This document shows, piece by piece, positions 12,835-20,901 of a stretch of DNA of 25,104 bases. Each line of letters begins with the position of its first letter. Position 1 is the stretch's first letter. The notes under the pieces were generated by a model, which did not search any database, had not been told where the DNA came from, and worked only from the letters and a program-made list of their open reading frames with translations. A program made the position numbers and the translations under genes. Source of the DNA: JBBARC01 sp040400005 (GTDB lineage: Bacteria > Pseudomonadota > Alphaproteobacteria > Acetobacterales > Acetobacteraceae); the NCBI GenBank assembly GCA_040400005.1, contig JBBARC010000049.1, positions 1 through 25,104 of the forward strand, written 5' to 3'.

Positions 12835-14774
12835 ACCCCTAAACCGGAAAGGCCGCCCGGCGTGGCAGTGGGGGGCTCGGCGGTAACCTTCAACTCCAGG
12901 CGGGCGGCGCGCTCGGCTGCGGGGATTTTGGCGATGTCGCCGATGCGGATGGGGGTGGCCGGCGCCAGGGCGATGGTCAGGCGGCCGGGGTTTTCGATGA
13001 AATTGGCCAGTTGGTCGGCAACCCCAGGCAGGCCGGGCAGGGTTTCGCCGGCGGCGCGGATCTGCTGCACCAGTTTTTGCTGCATCACGCTATCGGGCTG
13101 GTGGGCGCTGGTGGCGGCCACGTGAATGGACCGGCGCAGCAGGGATTGGTCGGTGTAGACCAGTTGGAACCGTTCGAGTTTGACGTTCGCCAAGGCGTTT
13201 GCACCGGGAGCACCGCCGGTCGAAACTTGTGGAACAGGGGTGGTCATGGCGGTCTCCAAACCGCTGCTACTGCCCGAAAAATCTAAGTGTGCCAGACCGT
13301 GCAGAGTATATTGCAGTGAATTAACCGTGCTGTGGTCATGGGTGGGGTCGAGCAGTGAATCGGCCGACCCATCGATCAGTAGGTGGTCCATGCCAAAAAT
13401 CGAGATAAACCGGTCAACGGCCGGTGGCAGGCTGTGGCCAGCGAGGCTTAGCCCGCTCATGTGGCCGATCCCGTGGCGTATGCCTGCGGCATCCACGGTG
13501 GTGTCGCCATGGGCATCGTCCATCTCCAAGTCGATAGTCGCACCATTTGCGAGGTCCGTTATCGCGCGGACATGGGTGATCTCGTAGTGATTGATAAGGC
13601 ACTTTTGATAGGCGGCCGAAAGGCGCGCGGCAGCTTGCGCGGGGTCAGCCTGATCGGGTCTGCGCAATGGCGGGGTAATCGGGCGGAAACCCATGTCGGG
13701 CAATGCCACCTGGGGAACGGTGGTCTGCGCAGGGGTGGGCGCTGGGCCGGTATCAATCGCCATACCATCAAGCGACACAGCGCCGGCCAGCCCGCTTTGA
13801 TAGCCTGGCAGGCGCACGGCAGTTTGTGCGGGGTCAGCCTGATCGGGATTAGCCAATACTGCCGTTATCGGGCGGAGATCCATGCCAGTGACGGCGATGT
13901 GCGGCAGGGTGATTTGCATACGGACTGGCACTGAGCGGAAATTAATTGCCAGGCCATCAAGATTTATGGCGCTGATTAGGCCGCCCGCGTAATCGCGTGC
14001 ACTGGTTCCGGCGATGGTGGCGCGCACGTTGAAATCTGTGCCGGTTTGCGACACTGTTATTGCGTAGCTTGTCATGGTGCTGCTGGCGACATGCAGAATG
14101 GGGGTGAGCGCCAGTTGCCAACGTGCCCTATCCAAGCCGGTACGGGGCACTATTGGCAGTGGGTGCAGCCCGATACCGACAACGCGAACCGTCGCTACAG
14201 TGTCGTTTCCGGTCACGATTGCGCCGCCCTTCACGGGCCAACTAATGGTGTCCGACATCTGGGTGGCATCGATTTGACCAATCACCACGCGGTTATCGGT
14301 CCAGGCGGGTTTGCCGCCGGGGTAGGCGGCGGGATCGAACACATCGTGCAGGGCGGCGATATCGATATCAGATATGTGGAGATGACCGATCTCACTATGG
14401 CCTACGGCGTGCACGGCCGGTGTGCCCGAGCCAGACTCAGCCGGCAGCGGGAGGTTAATCGCGTAAGTGATCGTATCGGCGCTGACATGGGCAATTCGTG
14501 TCGGCGGGGTGGTAAGCGTGATGCCTGTAATCGTTAAATGCGCAGCATGGATCGGAAATTTGCCGTTAGTTGTGGCGGTAACATCGTCCACCGTCAGCGT
14601 TTGGCTCACCGGATCATACGCCACCGCGCCATGAGTGATGGCGACGCCCGGCGGTAAATTGGCCAGCAACCGATCCAGCACCGGCGCCGGTGCGCCGCGG
14701 GTGAGCAGCGCCCAGGTGGCAGCGGTGGCCAGTAAAAATCCGGTGCCGGCAAGCAGGGTAGCGCGACGCGACAT
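12831..14774 (-). CDS. Membrane-anchored protein of unknown function with internal duplication
   Basis: This 647-residue protein has one hydrophobic segment at residues 8-25 after a basic start (MSRR), so it is probably an inner-membrane-anchored periplasmic protein. The rest is beta-rich with many Thr, Ile and Val strands, resembling AsmA/YdgA-like periplasmic proteins in style; I cannot assign a family. Residues about 264-326 and 327-389 are a tandem duplication with an exact 63-residue period: NLDGLAI/SLDGMAI at 271 and 334, MDLRPIT/MGFRPIT at 298 and 361, and PDQADPAQ in both. The C-terminus has a helical segment (QQKLVQQIRAAGETLPGLPG). The gene ends where the etfB promoter begins and follows the glycosyltransferase gene after 48 bases. 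Confidence 0.75.
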   Translation of the reverse strand: MSRRATLLAGTGFLLATAATWALLTRGAPAPVLDRLLANLPPGVAITHGAVAYDPVSQTLTVDDVTATTNGKFPIHAAHLTITGITLTTPPTRIAHVSADTITYAINLPLPAESGSGTPAVHAVGHSEIGHLHISDIDIAALHDVFDPAAYPGGKPAWTDNRVVIGQIDATQMSDTISWPVKGGAIVTGNDTVATVRVVGIGLHPLPIVPRTGLDRARWQLALTPILHVASSTMTSYAITVSQTGTDFNVRATIAGTSARDYAGGLISAINLDGLAINFRSVPVRMQITLPHIAVTGMDLRPITAVLANPDQADPAQTAVRLPGYQSGLAGAVSLDGMAIDTGPAPTPAQTTVPQVALPDMGFRPITPPLRRPDQADPAQAAARLSAAYQKCLINHYEITHVRAITDLANGATIDLEMDDAHGDTTVDAAGIRHGIGHMSGLSLAGHSLPPAVDRFISIFGMDHLLIDGSADSLLDPTHDHSTVNSLQYTLHGLAHLDFSGSSSGLETAMTTPVPQVSTGGAPGANALANVKLERFQLVYTDQSLLRRSIHVAATSAHQPDSVMQQKLVQQIRAAGETLPGLPGVADQLANFIENPGRLTIALAPATPIRIGDIAKIPAAERAARLELKVTAEPPTATPGGLSGLGV

Positions 14775-14822
14775 AAGTTGCCCCTCAAAAATTCGGCTCA
14801 GGCCGGTTTCACAAAAATCAAT

Positions 14823-16040
14823 TTAGGCCGGTAACAGATACGGGTCCATCACCGCCATCACCGCATCCCAGGCGTAGCCACGTTCCATCGCCAGCCTGCC
14901 GTTGCTGCCGATCTCGCCATGCTGGCCCGCCAGCACCGCCGCAATGGTTTGAACAAACGCCGCCGCCCCATCGGCCACCAGCAAATCTTCGCCGGCCACC
15001 GCGCGCACCCCTTCAAACGCCTGGGGCGAGGCGATCACCACTTTGCCCAGCGCCATGCCTTCCAAAACTTTGTTTTGAATACCACGGGCAATGCGTAACG
15101 GGCACACCACCATATCGGCGTGGGCCACGTACGGGCGCACATCTTCCACCCGGCCGGTCACAAATACGCCGGGCAAATCGGCGAGCGATTTTACATCCTC
15201 GCCAGGGTTAGCACCCACCGCCCAAAATTCGATTTTTTTATGTTGTGCCCGCAACAGCGGCATCACCTCGTGCGCAAACCAAATCGCCGCGTCGGCGTTG
15301 GGCCAGTAATCCATGTTGCCGGTAAACACCAGTTTGGGTGCTGGTGTTTTGTAAGGTGTCGGAAAATCCAAATTGGCATTGAAGCGGGCTAAATCGACGC
15401 CGTTTTCCACCGCGTGCACGGTGGTAGCGCACTCCGGCGCAAGCGTGCGAAAATGGGCGGCTTCCGCCTCGGACACAAAAAAACTATGCGCGCAGGCGCG
15501 GGCGGCGTGGCGTTCATAGGCCAGCAAAGTGCGTGCTTCGCGCGCCCAAAACAGCGATTTTGGCCAGGCGGCGGTTTGCGCGTAGGCCGCCCATTTCTCC
15601 GAATCGATATCTTGCGCATCAAGTATAAAACGCGGCGCGGTTTGGTTAGGCAGCACGCGATCGAGCACGTAGCGGCCCATGGCGACCGAAAAAATATAGA
15701 TCACATCAAATTTTTTGGCCGCCAGCTGCGCATCGACCCAGGTTTGTAATTCCGGTGCATGGTAAAAATCGGGCATCAACGGCCGCCCCGGCCGTGCGTG
15801 TAGCAATGCGCGTAAAAGTTGGGTGCGGCGCTGGGTGGGAAACGCGCCGATCGCCGCACATACGGCACCCACATGCGCCACATGCGCCATGTCGGCGGGG
15901 TCATCCACCACGCAGCCAAAATGCACATTGTAGCTTTTGGCCAAATGATTGATCACATGCCAGCCACGGATTTTTTCGCCCTTATTTAAGGGCCAAGACA
16001 GACGATGGCTGATGAACAGCAGGTTTTTGCGGGTTGGCAT
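14823..16040 (-). CDS. GT4-like sugar transferase, TIGR03087 (PEP-CTERM/EpsH1-associated) family
   Basis: This 405-residue protein has the two-Rossmann GT-B layout. The N-terminal LLFISHRLSWPLNKGEKIRG and DAQDIDSEKWAAYA motifs are typical of the TIGR03087 sugar transferases. The C-terminal domain has LVFTGNMDYWPNADA and the donor-binding NKVLEGMALGKVVIASPQAFEGV. It is expected to add a sugar from a nucleotide donor to a surface polysaccharide at the cytoplasmic membrane; acceptor and sugar are unknown. It begins five bases after the hddA stop, so both are cotranscribed. This suggests, without proof, that it uses the heptose made by the neighbouring genes. No EpsH/exosortase gene is in the window. 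Confidence 0.88.
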   Translation of the reverse strand: MPTRKNLLFISHRLSWPLNKGEKIRGWHVINHLAKSYNVHFGCVVDDPADMAHVAHVGAVCAAIGAFPTQRRTQLLRALLHARPGRPLMPDFYHAPELQTWVDAQLAAKKFDVIYIFSVAMGRYVLDRVLPNQTAPRFILDAQDIDSEKWAAYAQTAAWPKSLFWAREARTLLAYERHAARACAHSFFVSEAEAAHFRTLAPECATTVHAVENGVDLARFNANLDFPTPYKTPAPKLVFTGNMDYWPNADAAIWFAHEVMPLLRAQHKKIEFWAVGANPGEDVKSLADLPGVFVTGRVEDVRPYVAHADMVVCPLRIARGIQNKVLEGMALGKVVIASPQAFEGVRAVAGEDLLVADGAAAFVQTIAAVLAGQHGEIGSNGRLAMERGYAWDAVMAVMDPYLLPA

Positions 16041-16045
16041 GGTGG

Positions 16046-17137
16046 TTATCCGCGATGTCCCAGGTCTCGATGACCTAGGCGCCAGGCCTCGCAGCCGGCA
16101 TCGGTAAATTTTACCGGGCTTGCTTGCGCGCCGGCGGCATCCAACGCCGCAATCAGGCGATAGCGTTTTTCGGTGGGCACCACAAACATCATAAACCCGC
16201 CACCGCCGGCACCCGATACTTTGGCGCCAATGGCGCCAGCACCGCGCGCCACCTGTTCCAGGTCTTCTATCCGCGCAGTACTCACCCCTGGTGCAGTGCG
16301 TTTTTTGGCGATCCAGGAGCGTTCGAGAATTTTGGCAACGGCTGCGATATCGCCCAGCATAATGGCGCGTTTCATATCGATTGCATCTTCGCGTAACTGG
16401 TGCATGGCATCCATCACCTGGCCACTATGATCGGCAATGCCGCTTTGCTGCTGGCGGATGATGTGGTCGCTTTCGCGCGACTGGCCGGAAAAGCACACGA
16501 CTAACGAGCTTTCCAGTTCGGCCACCACGCCATCGGAAAACCGCAAGGGGTTCACAATAACATCGCCATCGCGCAGAAATTCGATAAAATTAATGCCGCC
16601 AAAGGCCGCCGCGTAATGATCCTGCTTGCCACCGGCGAGGTTGAGATCCTGGCGCTCAATTTCAAACGCCAAATGGGCAACATCGTAGCGGGTTAAAGGT
16701 AAATCTAAAAACGCACGGTACGCTTCCACCAGCGCCACCACCAGCGCGGATGAAGACCCCAGCCCCGACCCCATCGGCGCATCCACCGCTGTTGTGACAC
16801 TTATGGCTAAAGATTCGCCGCCACGAAAATCGCGCACCATGCGTTCGTAAACGCCGCGGTGCAGGGCCAGGGTGGATTGCGGCAGGGTAGGGTGGGCTGC
16901 AAAACTTTCCTCGCGCCCCAAATCGCCGGCATCAAAGCCCACCATGCCATCATCGCGCGGGCGGATCGAGGCAAAGGCGTAGCGGCCGATGGTGGCGTTC
17001 AGCACCGCCCCGCCGTGGGCGGCAAAATAGCTCGGCAGATCAGTGCCGCCGCCAGCAAGCCCCAGCCGCAGCGGGGCGCGGGCGCGCACCACCAGGCCAC
17101 GCGGGGCACGGCGTTCAAAAATCTGTGCTGCGATCAT
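16046..17137 (-). CDS. hddA: D-glycero-alpha-D-manno-heptose-7-phosphate kinase (GHMP family)
   Basis: This 363-residue GHMP kinase has RARAPLRLGLAGGGTDLPSYF at 18-38, the ATP-binding PMGSGLGSSSALV at 121-133, GGKQDHYAAAFGG at 169-181 and KVSGAGGGGFMMF at 306-318. The GGGTDLPS stretch is typical of HddA, which phosphorylates heptose 7-phosphate at C1 to the alpha 1,7-bisphosphate. The ATG at 17137 has AAGGG about ten bases upstream. A longer frame to 17266 would translate the palindromic repeat and was rejected. It is divergent from gmhA and the hddC-gmhB fusion, which encode the other steps, supporting the assignment over other sugar kinases such as fucokinase. Confidence 0.88.
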   Translation of the reverse strand: MIAAQIFERRAPRGLVVRARAPLRLGLAGGGTDLPSYFAAHGGAVLNATIGRYAFASIRPRDDGMVGFDAGDLGREESFAAHPTLPQSTLALHRGVYERMVRDFRGGESLAISVTTAVDAPMGSGLGSSSALVVALVEAYRAFLDLPLTRYDVAHLAFEIERQDLNLAGGKQDHYAAAFGGINFIEFLRDGDVIVNPLRFSDGVVAELESSLVVCFSGQSRESDHIIRQQQSGIADHSGQVMDAMHQLREDAIDMKRAIMLGDIAAVAKILERSWIAKKRTAPGVSTARIEDLEQVARGAGAIGAKVSGAGGGGFMMFVVPTEKRYRLIAALDAAGAQASPVKFTDAGCEAWRLGHRDLGHRG

Positions 17138-17164
17138 GCTGGGGTAACCCTTGGTTGTGCGCAC

Positions 17165-17352
17165 GGCGATCGAGTGAATACAAAAAAGCAAGGACTTTCT
17201 TTTTGACTTCCGAAAAAAGAAACAAAAAAGACTTTTTTGACGCTGGCTCGGCGAACGCGGTGGCATGGCAGCCCCAGACCCAGCATTACAAAAGTCTTTT
17301 TGCTTCTTTTTCTTCAGAAAAAGAAGAGTCTTACTTTCCCCCGATTAACCCC
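17165..17352 (+). repeat. Long palindromic intergenic repeat, copy B
   Basis: The most complete copy. The left arm runs from GCGATCGAGTGAA through CTTCCGAAAAAAGAAAC and AAAAAAGACTTTTTTGACG. The right arm runs CAAAAGTCTTTTTGCTTC, TTCAGAAAAAGAAGAGTC and TTACTTTCCCCCGATT, the rough inverse of the left. It occupies most of the gap between the divergent hddA and gmhA genes, so their promoters must lie beside or within it. Confidence 0.8.
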
Positions 17353-17417
17353 GTGGTGTTGCGGCCATCCAATTGCCCCGTGCACCGGCATGGGGCACAC
17401 CATCGATAGGGCACAGC

Positions 17418-17427
17418 GGGGGGGGGG
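17418..17427 (+). repeat. G10 homopolymer directly upstream of gmhA
   Basis: Ten consecutive G end nine bases before the gmhA ATG, followed by AAAAGGCAG. The tract overlaps or adjoins the ribosome-binding site. Poly-G tracts of this length are prone to slippage in other bacteria, so its length could alter gmhA expression. Confidence 0.6.
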
Positions 17428-17436
17428 AAAAGGCAG

Positions 17437-18018
17437 ATGCAGGCGCGATTATCCGAGCATTTGGTGGCGTCTGGCGAAGCGGCGCAAGCGTTAGCCGGCG
17501 ATACGGCGGCACTCAGCACGCTCACCGGCATGGCCGATGTGATGGTTGCGTGCTTGCGGGCGGGGGGCAAAATTCTGATCGCCGGTAATGGCGGCAGTGC
17601 GGCCGATGCCCAGCATATTGCTGCCGAATTCGTCTCCCGTCTGATGTTTAACCGCCCCCCGCTGGCCGCCATCGCCTTGGCGGAATCGGCGCCGATCCTG
17701 ACCGCTTGCGGCAATGATTATGGGTTTGAAGCGGCATTTGCCCGCCAAATTACCGCGCTTGGCCGGGCGGGCGATGTGTTTTGGGGGTTTTCCACCTCGG
17801 GTAATTCGCCAAATCTGCTGGCCGGGGCCACAGCGGCGCACGCGGTGGGTTTGGCCAGCATCGGTTTTACCGGGGCCGGCGGCGGCGAAATGGCGGCTGT
17901 GTTCGGCCAGGTGTTTCGCGCGCCATCGGGCCAGGGCCAGATTGTGCAGCAACTGCACATGATGGCGGCGCACGCGGTGCTGGCGGCGATTGAAATAGCC
18001 ATGTTTGGGCAACCCTAG
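17437..18018 (+). CDS. gmhA: D-sedoheptulose-7-phosphate isomerase
   Basis: This 193-residue SIS-domain protein matches GmhA in length and motifs: AGNGGSAADAQHIAAEFVSR at 49-68 with the zinc ligands H60 and E64, STSGNSPN at 119-126, and VQQLHMMAAH giving Q171 and H179, which align with the remaining zinc ligands of the E. coli enzyme. It converts sedoheptulose 7-phosphate to D-glycero-D-manno-heptose 7-phosphate, the first committed step to heptose donors. The ATG at 17437 is preceded by a G10 tract and AAAAGG. Its TAG overlaps the GTG of the hddC-gmhB gene, so translation is coupled. Confidence 0.94.
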   Translation: MQARLSEHLVASGEAAQALAGDTAALSTLTGMADVMVACLRAGGKILIAGNGGSAADAQHIAAEFVSRLMFNRPPLAAIALAESAPILTACGNDYGFEAAFARQITALGRAGDVFWGFSTSGNSPNLLAGATAAHAVGLASIGFTGAGGGEMAAVFGQVFRAPSGQGQIVQQLHMMAAHAVLAAIEIAMFGQP

Positions 18019-19262
18019 TGCAGCCCGCCTCCACCTTGCGCAATGTCACCCTAAAACAATGCGTGATTTTGGCCGGCGGCCTTGCCACCCGCCTGGGCGA
18101 TATTGCGCGCGATACGCCAAAACCAGTGTTGCCGGTGGGTGGGCACCCTTTCCTGTACTGGCCGATGCGCGAGTTTTTGCGCTTTGGCGTGGAGGAGTTT
18201 GTCATTCTGGCCGGCCATTTGGCCCCCGCAGTGGAAGCTTTGGTGCGCGATGCAGCGGCAAGCTTGCCGCGCAAAGTAAAGCTCACATTTTCGGTGGAAC
18301 CCGATCGCGCCGGCACCGGCGGCGCGTTGTACCATGCCCAAAACCTGCTGGATGAGCGGTTTTTGATGTGCAATGGCGATAGTCTTCTCGCCGCCAATCT
18401 AGCCCCCCTGCTGGCAGGGTTTGCCGCCGATGATGATGGCGTGCTCGGCCGGGTGATGCTGCGCGCGGTGGACGATGCCCAGCGTTACGGCGTGGTGACG
18501 CTGGCCAGTGACGTGGTGGAAAACTTTGCCGAGCGTGCGGGCGCACCAGGACCGGGCACCATCAATGCCGGGATTTATGCGTTTGACCGCAAAATTGTCG
18601 ATCATTTGGCCCCGGTGTGCTCGCTGGAACGCGATGTACTGCCAAAACTTGCCCGCGCCGGCGCACTGCGCGGGGGGCTCGGCCATGGCTATTTTGTTGA
18701 TATCGGTGTGCCCGATGATCTGGTCCGGGCGCAAACCGAGCTGGCGGCCGCCCTTTCCCGCCCTGCCTTGATATTGGACCGCGACGGCGTGCTGAACGTC
18801 GATCACGGCTATGTTGGCAGGCGTGAGGATTTTGCGTGGGTAACGGGCGCGCAAACCGCGGTGCGCCTGGCAACCGAGGCGGGGTGGCAGGTGTTTGTCG
18901 CCACCAACCAATCGGGCATTGCGCGCGGGTTTTATGGCGAGGCGGATTTGCGGCACCTGATGGGGTGGGTGGCGGATGAGTTGCGCCGCGCTGGTGGCAC
19001 GCTGGATGATTGGCGTTTTTGCCCGTTCCACCCCGACGCAACCGTGGATGCCTACAAGCGGGTGAGCGATTGGCGCAAACCGGCGCCTGGCATGTTGCTT
19101 GATCTGCTGCGCGCCTGGGATGTGCCGGCCGCCCGCGCGGTGATGGTGGGCGATCAGGATAGCGACATGCTGGCAGCCGTTGCTGCCGGCGTGCGTGGGG
19201 TGAAATTCGGCGGGGGCGATTTGGCCGCGGTGGTAGCTGGGATTGTCGGCGGCGGTGGATAA
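18018..19262 (+). CDS. Fused heptose-1-phosphate nucleotidyltransferase (HddC) and HAD-IIIA phosphatase (GmhB)
   Basis: This 414-residue two-domain protein has an NTP-transferase of the HddC/RfbA type at residues about 13-240: ILAGGLATRLGDIARDTPKP, CNGDSL at 118-123, and GTINAGIYAFD. A HAD-IIIA phosphatase of the GmhB/HisB type fills about 250-410: LILDRDGVLN with D254 and D256, TNQSG at 295-299, RKPAPGM at 353-359 and GDQDSD at 378-383. It would remove the 7-phosphate from heptose 1,7-bisphosphate and then couple heptose 1-phosphate to a nucleotide (GMP in known alpha pathways). The zinc loop is incomplete: C335 and H338 are present, but the usual CxC before RKP is replaced by SDW. The start is a GTG overlapping the gmhA stop. 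Confidence 0.9.
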   Translation: MQPASTLRNVTLKQCVILAGGLATRLGDIARDTPKPVLPVGGHPFLYWPMREFLRFGVEEFVILAGHLAPAVEALVRDAAASLPRKVKLTFSVEPDRAGTGGALYHAQNLLDERFLMCNGDSLLAANLAPLLAGFAADDDGVLGRVMLRAVDDAQRYGVVTLASDVVENFAERAGAPGPGTINAGIYAFDRKIVDHLAPVCSLERDVLPKLARAGALRGGLGHGYFVDIGVPDDLVRAQTELAAALSRPALILDRDGVLNVDHGYVGRREDFAWVTGAQTAVRLATEAGWQVFVATNQSGIARGFYGEADLRHLMGWVADELRRAGGTLDDWRFCPFHPDATVDAYKRVSDWRKPAPGMLLDLLRAWDVPAARAVMVGDQDSDMLAAVAAGVRGVKFGGGDLAAVVAGIVGGGG

Positions 19263-20100
19263 ACCCATGGCGTGGATACCGGGCGGGCGGTTTTGCATGG
19301 GGTCGGATGTGTTTTACCCCGAGGAACGGCCGGCCCGGCATGTTGAAATGGGCGGGTTTTGGATCGACCCGGGCCCGGTGAGCAACGCCGATTTTGGCGC
19401 CTTCGTGGCGGCCACGGGGTATCGCACGCTGGCTGAGCGCGCCGACACTGGCCCGGCCGGCGCCCTGGTGTTTCGGCCAACCGACGGGCCGGTGCCGCTG
19501 AATGACCCCAGCGCGTGGTGGCATTTTGTGCACGGGGCGTGCTGGCAGGCCCCCGAAGGCCCGGGCAGCATTTTGGCGGGGCGCGAAAATCACCCGGTGG
19601 TGCAGGTCGCTTTGGCCGATGCGCGCGCCTATGCGGCCTGGGCCGGCAAACGGCTGCCGGCTGAGGCGGAATGGGAGTATGCCGCGCGCGGTGGCCGCGA
19701 TGGTGCGGCCTATGCGTGGGGGGCAGAGCCCAATCCGGGCGGGCGGCACCTGGCCAATACCTGGCAGGGCGGCTTTCCTTGGGCTGACAGCGCCGAGGAT
19801 GGCTTTGCTGGCACCTCGCCGATCGGCAGCTTTCCGCCCAATGGCTATGGGCTTGCCGATATGATTGGCAATGTTTGGGAATGGACGGTTGATGTATTTG
19901 CGCCACCTGAACCTGGGGCGCGCCCGGTGTGCTGCGGCGGCGCCGAGCCCGAGAAAAACCAGGTTTATTATGCGGTAAAAGGGGGTTCGTTCTTGTGCGC
20001 CCCGGCGTATTGCCAGCGTTACCGCCCCGCCGCACGGCAGCCGCAAACCGCCGATACCGCCACTTGCCATTTGGGTTTTCGCTGTGTGCGCGATGCCTGA
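19255..20100 (+). CDS. Formylglycine-generating enzyme (sulfatase-modifying factor family)
   Basis: A 281-residue FGE-sulfatase domain protein. It opens PMAWIPGGRFCMGSD and contains GKRLPAEAEWEYAARGG, GLADMIGNVWEWTVD and the C-terminal VKGGSFLCAPAYCQRYRPAAR. C248 and C253 align with the paired copper-binding cysteines of true FGEs (C336/C341 in human), so it is likely an active enzyme that oxidises a sulfatase cysteine to formylglycine, not a cysteine-less relative such as EgtB. Start unresolved: GTG at 19255 (used), TTG at 19243 or ATG at 19267. The first two overlap the preceding gene. No sulfatase is in the window, so its client is elsewhere. It overlaps rnhB by eight bases. Confidence 0.9.
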   Translation: MDKPMAWIPGGRFCMGSDVFYPEERPARHVEMGGFWIDPGPVSNADFGAFVAATGYRTLAERADTGPAGALVFRPTDGPVPLNDPSAWWHFVHGACWQAPEGPGSILAGRENHPVVQVALADARAYAAWAGKRLPAEAEWEYAARGGRDGAAYAWGAEPNPGGRHLANTWQGGFPWADSAEDGFAGTSPIGSFPPNGYGLADMIGNVWEWTVDVFAPPEPGARPVCCGGAEPEKNQVYYAVKGGSFLCAPAYCQRYRPAARQPQTADTATCHLGFRCVRDA

Positions 20101-20761
20101 TTTTTCGCGTGAACTGGCCCATGGCGGGCGCGTTGCAGGGGTGGATGAGGTTGGCCGTGGCCCGCTGGCCGGGCCGGTGCTGGCCGCCGCCGTGCTATTT
20201 CTGCGCCCGCCATCGCGTGATTTGGCAAATTTGTTAAACGATTCAAAAGTGTTGAGCGGCGCCAAGCGCGACCGTGCTTTTGCCGCGCTGTGCGTGGCCC
20301 CCGACGTGCTGATCGGTATTGGCGGCGCGTCGGTTGGCGACATTGCGCGTTTGAACATTTTGCATGCGGCGATGCTGGCGATGGCGCGCGCGGTTGGGCG
20401 GTTGGCGGTGGCGCCGGATTTGCTGCTGGTGGATGGAAACCGGGCGCCACCGGTTGCCTGCCCGTGCGCGTGTGTGGTGGGCGGCGACGGCAAAAGTTTG
20501 TCGATCGCGGCGGCCTCGATCATCGCCAAAGTGGTGCGCGACCGGGCGATGTGGCGGTTAGATCGGCGTTACCCTGGCTATGATTGGGGTAAAAACGCTG
20601 GCTACCCGACGGCGGCGCACCGGGCGGCGATTGTCCGGTTGGGGGCGACGCCGCATCACCGAATGGGGTTTGGGCCCCTAAAGGCGTTAACTATCGGGCG
20701 CTTGCGTTTGGCGGGTGAGGCGGCCGTGCCGATGGCGGGGCAGCCTTGCGTGGGCGCCTGA
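20093..20761 (+). CDS. rnhB: Ribonuclease HII
   Basis: This 222-residue protein has the RNase HII signature VAGVDEVGRGPLAGPV (D18, E19), NDSKVLSGAKRD at 49-60, LLVDGN with D114, and SIAAASIIAKVVRDRAM with D150, the four acidic active-site residues. It cuts RNA-DNA hybrids 5' of single ribonucleotides in DNA and acts in ribonucleotide excision repair. The ATG at 20093 lies inside the end of the FGE gene (overlap eight bases); a GTG at 20084 is also possible. Its place at the end of a sugar operon seems incidental. Confidence 0.95.
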   Translation: MPDFSRELAHGGRVAGVDEVGRGPLAGPVLAAAVLFLRPPSRDLANLLNDSKVLSGAKRDRAFAALCVAPDVLIGIGGASVGDIARLNILHAAMLAMARAVGRLAVAPDLLLVDGNRAPPVACPCACVVGGDGKSLSIAAASIIAKVVRDRAMWRLDRRYPGYDWGKNAGYPTAAHRAAIVRLGATPHHRMGFGPLKALTIGRLRLAGEAAVPMAGQPCVGA

Positions 20762-20829
20762 TTGGTTGGCGCGGCGAGGTGATGGTAACCCTTTGCCATA
20801 AAAATGACCTAAACAGGCTAAAAAACTAA

Positions 20830-20863
20830 AAGGCAAAGGCTGGGGGCGAGCCAGCTTTGCCTT
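20830..20863. terminator. Hairpin between rnhB and aas
   Basis: AAGGCAAAGGCTGG (20830-20843) pairs with CCAGCTTTGCCTT (20851-20863) with one bulged base and a seven-base loop. A T-rich tract follows only on the minus strand (TTTTAGTTTTTTAG). It lies where the plus-strand rnhB operon would end, about 40 bases before aas. Confidence 0.5.
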
Positions 20864-20901
20864 CATGCGTTGCGCGATAAGATCGCCGGGGGAAACACAC
20901 T

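Noticed and set aside
17138..17266. 43-residue N-terminal extension of HddA
   Set aside because: It would also translate the palindromic repeat (a run of Phe, Lys and Ser), unlike GHMP kinases.
18562..20529. Long minus-strand open frame of 655 codons opposite the heptose/FGE/rnhB genes
   Set aside because: It lies antisense to three well-recognised overlapping genes, is extremely rich in Pro, Arg and Ala, and shows no domain; a GC-rich codon shadow.
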